From Gorsachius magnificus (lineage: Eukaryota; Chordata; Aves; Pelecaniformes; Ardeidae), in NCBI GenBank assembly GCA_034008185.1, contig CM067109.1, positions 36,612,885 to 36,676,884 on the forward strand: a DNA stretch of 64,000 nt, read 5' to 3'. Below, one piece after another: positions 37,076 to 48,457 of this stretch; position 1 is the stretch's first letter; each line of letters opens with the position of its first letter. A program made the translations under genes and the position numbers. The notes below the pieces were generated by a model. The model had not been told where the DNA came from and did not search any database. It was given only the letters and a program-made list of their open reading frames with translations.

Positions 37076-40000
37076 AATCCTGCCATTCTTACATTGCACG
37101 TTCTGCATGAACATCCTAATGGCTGAATAACTTCATTCTTGCTCGGGAACCACTGGGAACCAATCTTCTGAATGTCACTCTTACCACAAGTAAATTCTGG
37201 CTTCAGAGATGCAGTCTATTAATCCTCTCATTTAAAAACAAAGACCTAGAGGTCCTTTACAGAAGGAGACATGATTTAACATCCACTATAGATACAGCTG
37301 CATAGGTGGCAGGCCAATCAACTGGAGAAACTGACTAAAGAACATCTGTTGCTTCAGCAATGAAACAGCTGAAGCAGATGAAAATTATGTTTTGTGTAGC
37401 CAGTGCACACTATGTCATGCAGCTCCAGATGGCTCAGTGTGAAGAACTGTTTGCTAAGTGGCCCTTCTGGTACTACCATGAAGTCCCCTTCATGTGCTTT
37501 GCCAGCAATGGTAGCCTTAGAAGCTCACTTCCTCTCCTTTCCTGAACAATTTGCTAGGAAGATGAGGTAGGACCATAAAAGGTCATTTGATCTATCAAGG
37601 GATATGATCAATGGCATCTGTATGGTATAAGCTTCTGATAGGTGAGTCCTGAAGACATACAGTGTCTGTCCTCAGAGGCTTTCAAATAGGTTTGACAACG
37701 TAGCCTTGCTTTGTTGGTCCAATTGTTAGAAAATATTTCCCAATTTCTAACCTTGCTCCTCCTGCAATGATTTTAGTAGAGAGAGCAGTTCATACCCTTT
37801 GTCTTTGCAAATCTTGTGACATACCTGACATAACCTCCAGTCAGTCTTCTCTTGACTAAGTAACCACTTTTTCCTCATTTTGCATCCTAGGTTTTGGGTT
37901 TGCAGACTTCTGTGTTTCTTTGGCACAACTGCCCCAATAGAATTTTCTTCCTCTTCAAAAGGGCAACCATTTCTTTTCAAGATAGACAAACGCCTTGCCT
38001 TCCCTCAGAAAAGCACCTTTAGCAAGATCTGCTTTCAACATCCAGATGCTTTGCTCTAATATGTACAAACCCAGAGATGCAGTTTGTTGGCACAAATCTG
38101 ACTTGGGACCCACACTCTCCCAGAAACACTATGACAAACAGGGAAGTACAGTCTGTCTTAAAAATCTTATGCTGGGGAGCTATAAATCAGAGGCAACTTG
38201 GAGGTTCACTGCCCCACAAAATTCAGACATACTCTGAAGTATTAATCAACGTTTTGTTACGGATTTACTTTTGTGTAAGTGTAATAGATAGCAGGTTTTA
38301 ACTCGGTAACTGTTATGCAACCTCCTTCATCTGTAAAGCAGTAAGATACTTCAATAATCTTTAATCTTTGGGGTTTGGGGAGTTGATATCTTGCTCTCTG
38401 TTGTCCCAGCTATCGAATTGACAAGGCATGCTGTCTCAGCCTCTAGCTGAACGGTTTTATCCCTATTCTGATCTGCAGCATTTTTTCATGATTAAAGGAT
38501 AGCATAAACCCCAGAGAGATTTAAACCCAAGAGGCAGGTATTTAACTATACCCTCAGTCATTCCAACCCACCTGAGCTCTTCAATCCTCACTGTTACTTG
38601 GCTTTCAAATTCCTCCATTTCCCATGGCAAAAAATTCCCTGGTTTTCTCTCTAGTGTCAAACTCAAATAAATTAGGTTCATTAAGCCCCCTAGCCAAATC
38701 CACTCAACTGTACAAGACAAACTATTCAGCAATCATTTGGAAAAGATGAAACCCTGTTTTAGCAAATACCATGTATACAGAACACTGGTGAGATTTTTGA
38801 TTGCATACACGTGTAGAAATGACTATCACCACTTAAATTCCAGCAATTCAGTTTCAGATACACTTCCAGACAACCTGTACAAAATCAAAAGCAGAGATGG
38901 AAAATCGGAAGTAAATACTGGGAAGAGGAGCAGGCTACAGGAGGAAGTGACAGACATTTGGAAAAAGGACTCAAAAATTTCTTCTTGAATTACCAGCATG
39001 TACTGCTACTAAATTGCAGGCATAAGGGGTTTTTTTAAGCAGATAGGCTCCAGGCTATTCAATGCAGTACATGATGTTCTTTCCCTTGGGGATTTTTTTC
39101 TTTAATCTGAGTTGGAGCTTTGATACGAAACTGAGGTGTGAGATGTAGTGATACCACATGAAACTTGGCAAAATGGTACCTATTCATTGTGATGAGCTCA
39201 GGCACACTTTGCACTAACATTTCTGTGGATCCTGACTGAAATTTCAGGTGTTGGTTCTTAAAGATGTTGCATTATCTAAAAAGAGTATGAGTTAAGAGAT
39301 AAGAGGCATATTCAGATATCTAGTTCTCCCCTTTAAAACACTTGTTTCACAGAATGGAATACCAGGAATCCTGATCATGTCTCCCTTGGGAGAGCAGGTG
39401 GAGTGCAAACAGTCATGCAGTGTGTAATATGTTTCACCAGGGTCACACAGATAAGAGGACACCACAGACAGCACTCTTGAGCTGGAATGAACAGTTACAA
39501 ATGAAGGAGCAGGCAGAACATCAGCCATAATGTCATCTGGGAATCTCCTGAGTGACTGAATACGTAACTTCCTTCAGTCAACAAAGTTCCGTTGATTACA
39601 TCAGAGAGAGAGGGAACTAGGGAGGAAGAACAGGTCCACACAAGTGACTAATATGGGAGTGTTGATCCTGCATGTTTGCATTTTGGGCTGGGGCTCCCCT
39701 CAGGAGCCCTGATGAGCCTCTGGAACTGTCTGTAAAGCAAATTACTGTCTTGGCTGCATGCAGTGAAGGAGGCGAGTACCAGTCACGTACCTCAGTCAGT
39801 GAGAAGAGGCCGTAGTCCTGAGAGTGGAACGGATGCAGTGGGGTCAACAGGAGGGTCTTATGGTGCCCAGGAAAGGGACATTCAAAGGACTACAGCTACA
39901 GATAAGCATTTTATCTTGGGGGTGGAGATACCACGTTATGCTGATGCAAAAAAGAAAGTAAACCTAACTTCACAGTGTGTAAAAGGGTATGACCTGTAAG

Positions 40001-41298
40001 TCAGTCATACAGTTTTTCCATATTGTTGGCACTACTGGTCAAGCATCATACTCGAAGAAAGAAATGAGAGAAAGTGCATGAGAATAAACAGGTGTAGAAA
40101 ATATGACCTGAAAGGAAAGACTAGTGGAGCATGGGTTTAGTCTAAAACCATTTGAGGAAGACACATCAAAGATACTGAAAGTTTTGAGGTATTTGGGGGG
40201 CTATTTTTCCAGCATGCAACAGCAAAGATGCAGGGAAGGTGTGTAGTTCCTATCCTAGGAGGCCAAACAAGGATCTGCCAAGCTGCCAACAAGCATGTCT
40301 GTAGATCCAGTTGATCTTACCTTGGGGAGGTGGCCTATTTTTTACTTTTGGGAATCTAGCTTCCAGCGCATCCTTCTGGAAACTGCCATGTTTCAAAAGG
40401 ACCTTCATCAGGACTTGACCTTAACTGAACTTAGCAGTTAGCTAAGTAGCTTCTATGCAGATTTCCAAGACGGGAAGAGTTTAGCAATCCTACGGAACTA
40501 TATTTTGTAGGGTGACAATAGCCCTCGCTTCTGGGATTAAAGTAATTTCAGTGAACAATTCAAACCTGTTATCCCACAGAAATCATCTCTGACAGCTCCA
40601 AATCAAGTTTTCCGTCTCTTCCTGCATATACAGCAGCTATGTTTGATTCTTGCATCCTGATTTGCTTTTGCAAGCATCTAATTTTAGCTTCACATTTACT
40701 GTGATCAGGTCTCACTGGAGTTTCCCTTGCTCTAGGGTGAATCAGTGTACTGCAGAAGGATTAATGTGTACAGTGCCCCTCTACTTTTCTTCTACATTTT
40801 TTGTTTCTCTCTTTCTGAATTCCCCTGATTATATAATTCCAGTTATATCTTCTCACTACCTTTTTGATCTGCTAGGTGGTTCTCTGTTTCTAAAGACACA
40901 CTTGCTTCAGGTTTCTTAATAGTGTCTTTTAAAATGCAACTTTAAAATCAAACCAGCCAATTTTCTTTTGTTATATTGGCTCAATCAGCACAAACCATTT
41001 TTGCTACTCACTGTAATAGTCTCACTAATACAGAAGCTTTATCCCCAAGTTTCAATTAATATTCTCTACAATAACTAGAGATTTATATCACCTATTGTCT
41101 TGTGGGCTTCAGTGGCACATCTTTCCTTCACAGGAAGACACATATGGCCCATGCTCTGATATGCAACATGGCTGGGGATTCCTGTGGTCTTTGACTTCTT
41201 TTTAGGCTTTTCCTGAACCTCCTTGCACTTTCCTCCTCTAAGCTTTCCATTTCTCTGCAACGCTCTTATATAGCATTTTGCACAATGGTATTACAAGA
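37076..41298. other. No gene seen, 4.2 kb
   Basis: Open frames on both strands up to about 90 codons without domain content or splice signals that I can support. No recognisable transposon; the block at 39610-39900 is somewhat more GC-rich than its flanks. Confidence 0.45.
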
Positions 41299-41353
41299 GA
41301 TTTATACATTGTTTTTGAAATATCCGGACAATGTCCAGTGTACTGTTGGAAAG

Positions 41354-41732
41354 TGTAGAGGAGTGGCTGAGTGAGAATGGGCATGATTTAGTCCCATTCA
41401 ACAGCCCCTGCTCTTAAGCGGATGCGGGCGGACCTATGGCCGGAAGAGAAGGTGAAGCCCCTCCGCTGGACAGATGACCCGTCCCAGTCACAGTAGCGAT
41501 GTAGGCGTGTGTATAACGGTGTTCTACCAATCACAGTGTGACATGTGTGTATGTTATGGTTTTCGGCCTATATATGCTTTTGTTAGCTGCGCAATAAAGG
41601 AGAACGACCATACTCATATTGAGATCCATCGTTTAATCCGGGCTGGCTTCCCCTTCCAACGACAGGAAAGCATTCTTCCTGGTAAGTACACTCAGCTGGT
41701 AACTTGTCCACGTGGAGTTTGATATGTAGCTA
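41354..41732 (+). mobile_element. ERVK-like solo LTR, 379 bp
   Basis: Flanked by GGAAAG at 41348-41353 and 41733-41738, a 6-bp duplication typical of ERVK/alpha-beta retroviral integration. It starts TGTAGAGG; the right end (GTAGCTA) lacks the usual CA, so it may be mutated. Inside, in retroviral order: CCAAT (41527-41531), TATATAT (41569-41575), AATAAA (41593-41598) about 20 bp later, then a short R/U5. TATA and polyA signal close together are seen in avian retroviral LTRs. CpG-rich compared with flanks, suggesting it is fairly young. No internal genes remain. Confidence 0.75.
41527..41598 (+). promoter_or_regulatory. CCAAT, TATA and AATAAA signals of the ERVK-like LTR
   Basis: CCAAT, TATATAT and AATAAA are all exact and in sense order. 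The set is intact by eye, so the solo LTR could still drive or end transcripts. Confidence 0.65.
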
Positions 41733-41760
41733 GGAAAGAACACCACAAGATTTATACATT

Positions 41761-44700
41761 TGGGATTAGCTTTCTTGTGGCAGAAGAAATACAGGGACAC
41801 GCTCATCATATGCTAAAGCTTGTGAGATCAGTGAAGTTTCTGCTGATGTGCTAGAAGGCAAATGTTTCAAGATGCTGCTGCAGCCTTTGAGGTGAAGCAT
41901 GCTGCTGATACAGGAATCAGGAGAGAGACAGAGGGAGAAAAGAAAGCTCAAGAAGACTCATTTACTACCATCAAGACCTCAGGAATTCATATGTTCAACT
42001 TGCAATCATACCTATTTGTGAGACTGGCATATCCCTACTGCACCAGGCACAACAAACAGCCACCTCACTCTGAAGGAACACTCGTTGTCCATTATGAAAA
42101 GAGCTATGTTATGATAAGCTGCATCAGATGGCTGGACTTGAGTGTGGCACAAACAGGCTGTGCCTGCACGCATGGGGAACCATGTCCTGAAAGGGGGGGG
42201 TTCCCATTGTGACTGTGCCCAAAAGGGTACAGGGATTCTGCATGAGACCCTCCATGCTACGTGACACAGAGGATGCAGTCTGAGCCATCTGCATCACATA
42301 GGTGATTCTCACAGCCTTTTTCAAAGCAGGAACTACTTACACCACCACCTAATTAATTACCACAATGCTCCCCATGAGCATTGTGAGACACCTTCAGGCA
42401 GAGGCTCTCAGGACTGGAAAGGATTCATATGTTTGTATGTGAAGAGGAAACAGGATGTCTTAAACTAGTTTGACAGTGACCTGGACTTACCAAGAGCTGT
42501 ACCCACACCTAGGAAAAACTTTGTATAATTTAACATCCAGTTAAGCTATGTGGCCCAATGAAAAATAACTCCACCTTCCCTCAGTGAAGACAAGGCACTT
42601 CACTTTATTGTGAGCCAATTTCTTTCTGGGTGATCTTCGTGATCCTGTCTCACCGGAGATCCAAAGTGCCCTGCTTTTATGGTGTTTACTTGGAACAGTT
42701 CGTACTTACTGCTTTACCTGGGAAGGAGGAAGAGATGTAGCCTGGAGACAAAGATACAAGTTTAATGGTGAGCATAAATCCCCAATGTAGTTATTTCTTT
42801 GGGATGGGTTATTGATGTCTTGAAGCCAGTACTGTTGTGGGATAATTGTCCAAAAGCAATCTTAGACATCTCAAGTCAAGGAAAATCTCTTGCAAATATT
42901 AACACTGGAAGTGTTTGGACCGCACTATTCTTTATTACCACAGAACCTAGTCATAAATCTTTACTTAGTTTCTCCGCCTCCCCATCATCTGCTACTGTGT
43001 TGTATTTCTCCTTTTTCTTTAAGAAAAATATTATCTGAAAACACAGGGACAAGTGAGAGGTAATTAAGGACAAGGTCCAGTCATCACATGAACATATTTG
43101 CAACATCAGGTCCTGCAGAGTTTGAGTCTTCCATGAGCCCTTGTGGGCTCCAGGGACTTGGCAGGGAGCAAGAGGAAATCTTCACCCCCAGCACAAGCAG
43201 GGAGAAAGCTGCACTGGTTTTTTGCAGAGACAACACAACTGTCGTGCTTGGGAGCTTGCATGGAAGGTTCCCTGGTTGCTGAGTCAAGTAAAACCATGCT
43301 GCTATGTACCCAACAGGGAAAGGACAATCTCTCCCAAGGAAAGAAACAGTAGATCAACAATAGAGACACACCCAAATAGAAATCCCAGTGTTTCCACAGA
43401 TCTCCTTTGTCATTCTGGCACTACTACTTCTGTGCCTCCACCACTTAGCTAGATGAGGAGGAGGAAAAGTGATCAATCTTTCATTCAGCCTGAGGAATGA
43501 AGATTCTTCAGGTCTGAAGAGACCACATTGGTCTGATCAAAGGTTTCCAAGCTTTTCTGAGGTACTACTAAGCCAGCATGACAGAGAAGGCTGAAGTCTA
43601 TTGGGACAGAATACTGCTCTGAAATGGTTTGCATACCACTACTAGGACATATAATTTGGGAACCCCTGAAATACAGAAAGAGGAAGGAAGAGGGATTCTG
43701 GATTCTTAGGTCCAACAATTGAATGGAGAAATATGTTGCCTCCACCTTGAACCCTACCAATCAAATGAGCATCAATCTCTAGCATGCATTTTTGTCCTAG
43801 GCAACATTTTGAAAGTACTTCAATTTTTAGGACTCAGCAAGATTAAAAAAATATGGACCACAGAGACAGACCATCCTTGGAATTTTGCAGGGTAGGTGGA
43901 ATTGGGTAAGCAGGTAAGTTGGGACTTCAGTGATGCCTTCAAAACATTGCCTTGAAAATTGACCCTTTTAAGAGGAAGAATAGTTGGCCAGAGCATCAGA
44001 CTTTTTTTTTTTTTTCCTGAGCTCAGGCAAGAGGTAGAAATCACACCAGCTTAACATTTCACAGACAAGAAAGTGGCACCCAATTTTCTTGTAAGTCAGA
44101 AAATGCTTCATTCTATGAAGAATGAGAGAAAAACAGAAAACAGCTGACTACCACAAGGGAATACTATATATTGACCATCCTATCTACCACCTAATCCATC
44201 AAGAAAACTAAACAAAAGTGAAAAATGAAAAGAGAATAATAGTTGCTTTTGGAACTATTAAATACAGTTTAGTTACAGTAGTCTGATTTTCAAGCTAATA
44301 CTATTTCACCTCCTTTTTATATATGCCCAACTCTTTACTTAACAGTATTACTTCAGACATTTAAATACATGACAAAAAATAACAGCTCTGTCTGTAGGAG
44401 ACAAGACTGGCTCGAGGTTATGCATAACCATACAAAAGTTTTAAAAAATTGTTTTTCTCCTATAAAGGGCTGTAGTTGTACTAAATCGTGGTACCTACTC
44501 ACAAGCTATGGGAACAGTTCACACTGCCCACTTTTTGAACAGTTTCCTAGTTTAGGTCACTACAGTTAGTGACTGTAAACGGGCATGTCAGTTGGCCATC
44601 CCAGGTAAGGGGGAAATCACCTCTGGTGCAGAAGCAGGGTCGACAGCTGAAAGGCAGGGGTCGTCACCATTTCATTTGCATATACCTACAGCCAGACGCC

Positions 44701-47453
44701 TTCATATTTGCCACCCCTTGCAGAATCTTGCCCTGGGCAGAACCATCTGTGCTGTCTTCTTGCTCACGTCAGCCCTTCAGGGAGATGAATTATTCAAGGC
44801 ATCAAAAATCATTGTGGGCTTTGTATTTATATTATTAAGTAGTTGTCTATTTTCTGTCTGCACCACTGAAAAATAGGATCCCACACTCAAGTCATGGACA
44901 GGTTTCCTACAATCCACTCCCTGAACTCAAATAGACAATATTATACACTAGGCCAATCACCTTGTTAAGTAATGCACACCTTAAAACCAATGCCACACTT
45001 ACTTTTCCTCAAGAAGCTTATTTCAAACATTCCTCCTTTCTTTCTGGCTCTTCTCTATTTTCCTCATGCTTTGGAGGAGGTTTGCACACCACTCTGTGTT
45101 TTTATCAGGACATGTACAATGACTTGAAACCAGGGAAAAATTAGGTTTGTTTAATACTTTGGTTGCAGCCAGAGCTTTGGTAAGCTCTGCTTGCCACTGC
45201 ACCAACATGTGGTATATCCAACAGTTCATCAAGGATGCTTCAGCTTCAGCCTCAGAAGCAGTTGTGCAGAGTCAGCACTCGCTGGTCTTTTTGAATGGGA
45301 GCACAATTGTTAGTGGACATCCTAGGTCACGGGTCAGATCAGATGCTAGATAAGTTATCTGCTTCAACATAAAATGCTTTTAAACTATTCTTGGCCAGAA
45401 TACAAGCTGAGTTTTTTCAGCCTATTGTCTTTCAAGGACAGCTCTGTTTCAGTGAATACATTTCAGGTTGAAAGAACAGGTCTGCTTTTGTAAGTATGTG
45501 CTCGAAGACCCCACATCAGGCTTCATAGTTCTGCAAATAGAAAAGGGTTTGAGGAGAAAAGGATTATCTTTGGGGGCTGTAGGTGGGCCTCCCTCAGTTT
45601 CCTAGGGTTTATTACCCTTACGACAAGGAGACAAAATAATTTGTAAGGCCTCAACTCTGAGTGAGATTTTATATAATGTAGAAGAACAAAAAATGTTTTC
45701 TCAAATGGTACAGACATCTAGGGCTGATCAGCAAGAAGTGTGCCTAATAATGCATGTCTCCCCAAACCTTCAAGCTACTGAAGAAATTTAGTCGGAACCA
45801 TCCACTCCAACCTCGACAAGCTGCCACAACCACAAGACTTCTTGACAATTTATTACTGACTGTGGAGACAAGCATCAGTGTTTCTGTTGACAGATATGAG
45901 GACTTCTCTGGGAAAATAACAAATCAGTAAGACCACAGAGGGACAGACCTAGCTAGAAGCTATGGGGGAAGGTTGAATCCAACAGAACCAGCTGCTAAAC
46001 CAAGCAGAAGGTTGGGAGGGAATCAGAACTGTGTTCTAAAATGAATTCTGAGCCACTGGCAGGCTCCGCTGAGAAGCCCATGTCTCCAATGAGAGACCTG
46101 AAAACTGGAGTTCTGGAAGCTTACACGGAAACTGCAGCCTAGGAACAGGTGTTCAACCTGCTTAATAAGGCAGAAGATAGTCATGTGGCCAAGAGATATG
46201 GAAAAGGCTCACAGCTTATTATATATCGAGGGCTTGGCAACTACCAAATAAAATACAGAGGACTGCAGCAGAAACTTTCATCTCCTATGGGCTAGGAGAC
46301 CTCTCCAAGTGATGTCTTTTCCAAACAAGACACAATTTCCCAATTCTCCTCCACTGCATCAACTTTCTCCCGCTCCTCCAAAACAGAGTCTCAGTTGCCA
46401 CTTTTTCTGCTGTCGACATCATTTTGCCTGGAAAGATGCTATGAGGAATCCTCCCAGCAGGTCAAGTTAGTTTATGCACTGTTTCATTCCAGCACAGATC
46501 AGTCTTGATGCATTGCCTTATTTATATCCTGCATTGGCCTGAAAGGACTAACTGAGCTAATATGTTTGTAGTGCTCACTAGACAGGCGTTCAAAGCAGCA
46601 AGCTCATTTTCAGGGATAAGCAAACCAAGTTTCTCCTTGCCTGGGAGAATTACTGCTCTTATTTCTAATGTGGATGTTCTATGATCACTCTTTGCCCAGG
46701 ATGCTCAAGTAAAGCTAGGTCTTTTGCCTCACTGATGTTAAAGAACTCCCAAATATATATGTGGTATGGCAAAGGCAGAAGGTGATTAACACTTTCATCC
46801 ATTTCCCTAAGGTAATCCAGCCGAGTCATGGCCAGAATAAGATTGTCTTCACAGAGTAGTGTCAACGTGCCCATAATTGCTTTCTCCAGACAGAGCAGTC
46901 AGCATCAAGCAGGATTGCCCATAGATGTCACCCCATTCAGTGGCCTGGAGAAGCTGTGATGCCTTTTCCTCTATGCTTGACTGTTAGTGTCTAAGGTCAC
47001 AGTAAGGCAGCCACTACCCAGGGGAGCAGGAGGAAGCTAAGCAATAGGTGTGAGCGTGGGATTATAGTGAGTGAGGATAGTGTAGGGGAAGTTTGTTATG
47101 TCAAAGAAGGGAGTGTGGACACCAAGGTGAAGTTCAAACCAGATTTCAGAAGGCAGCTGGTTCCTGGATGTGCTAGGGCAGAGAATTAACAGTGAGAGAG
47201 AGGCTGAGCACAGACATACCCTTGTGGTTAGAGTTGCAGTGCCATGTCAGAATGGGACAATGATGGTGTCCCACAGCCAACAGGTGAATCAGCAGTCAAG
47301 CAGTGAAGTACCAGAAAGTGCTGGAGACAAAGGAGAGAAGAGTGCTGAGGAAAGTGTGGAGGACAGACGTGGTGAAGAAAAAAACGGATTGCAGAGGGCT
47401 GACAGTCCAGTTGAAGAAACCAGGCAAGGGAAGAGGCCCAGTGAAGAGTGATG
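41761..47453. other. No gene seen, 5.7 kb
   Basis: No exon or recognisable repeat supported. Contains a T-run (44001-44016) and an octamer ATTTGCAT near 44673. Frames of 60-115 codons on both strands look like chance. The 47055-47450 part is purine-rich, which keeps a 93-codon Glu/Ser-rich frame open without other coding signs. Confidence 0.45.
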
Positions 47454-48457
47454 TGTGGGTTTGACCTCGGCTGGCTGCCAGGCTCCCACACAGCCTCTCT
47501 CTTACTCCCCCTCATCAACAGGACAGGGTGAGAAAATAAGATGGAAAAGCTCATGGGTCAAGATAAGGGCAGGGAATTTGCTTGTCAGTTACTGTCACAG
47601 GCAAAACACTCAACCTGGTGAAAATTATATAAATTTATTGCCAATTAGAAATAGTGTAGGATGGTGAGAAAGAGAGACGACAGTAAAAAAAACTTATTTC
47701 CCTTCCCCCTACCCCTTCTTCTCAGGCTCAACTTCATTCCTTCACTCCCAACTCCTCCACCTCCTCTCACCCCAGACGTGCAAGAGAATGGGGAGTGAGA
47801 GTTATGGTCAGTCCATAATGATTCCTCTCTGCCGCTCCTTCCACTGCTCTAGCCTGGGGTTCCTCCCATGGGATAAAGTCTTTAATGAACTGCTCCAGCG
47901 TGGGTCCTCTCCATAGAGTACAATCCTTCAGGAACAGACTGCTCCAGGGTCAGTCCCCCACTGGCCACAGCTTCTGCCAGAAAATCTGCTTCTGTGTGGC
48001 CCCGGGTGCTCTGTGCCAGACCCACCACAGGCTGCAGCAGCTTCCTTCAGGGCATCTCCACCTGCTGCAATGTGGGGCCCTCCACAGGCTGGAAGGTGGA
48101 TATCTGCTCCACCGTGGTCCTCCATGGGCTGCAGAGTGACAGCTTGCTCCACCATGGTCTTCTCCACTGGCTGCAGGGGAATCTCTGCTCCAGCGTCTGG
48201 AGCACCTCCTCCCCTGCCTTCACTGACCTTGGTGTCTGCAGGACTGTTTCTCACACCTTTTTTTTTCCTTTCCTTCTTTGCCATTGTGGCATTTTTGCCA
48301 TTTCTTAAGTACTTCCTCCTGAAGGTGCCACCGTCTTGGCTGAAGGACTCAGCTGTGTCCTGTGGTGGGTCTGGCACAGAGCAGCCCTGGCCTCTCCTCA
48401 GAAAGGCCCCCCTACAGCCCCTCCATTACCAAAGCCTTGCCACATAAAGCCAACACA
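47454..48457 (-). mobile_element. Solo LTR, diverged copy 3 of the ~1-kb family (minus strand)
   Basis: Read on the minus strand it starts TGTGTTGGCTTTATGTGGCA and ends GGTCAAACCCACA, matching both ends of copies 1 and 2. Internal modules (CTGGAGCAG, CAGCCCATGG types) and AATAAA in GGCAATAAATTTA (about 47635) are recognisable. Flanking five bases (TGATG left, AATTA right) do not match, so no target duplication survives, and neither side shows a primer-binding site, polypurine tract or retroviral genes. It is more diverged than the other two and may belong to another subfamily. Open frames within it are not genes. Confidence 0.82.

Larger units (their letters stand above)
41299..41760. repeat. 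12-bp direct repeats around the ERVK-like LTR
   Basis: GATTTATACATT occurs at 41299-41310 and again at 41749-41760, with similar bases before it (ACAAGA and CACAA). The LTR and its own duplication lie between but do not touch the repeats, so with the LTR removed they would be about 65 bp apart and older than it. Confidence 0.7.

Noticed and set aside
39292..39528. 78-codon minus-strand frame with plausible amino-acid mix
   Set aside because: No splice signals, promoter or recognisable domain; a single-exon gene of this size would need conservation evidence.
47170..47451. 93-codon + strand frame rich in Glu and Ser
   Set aside because: Purine-rich sequence directly beside an LTR; frame openness is explained by composition.
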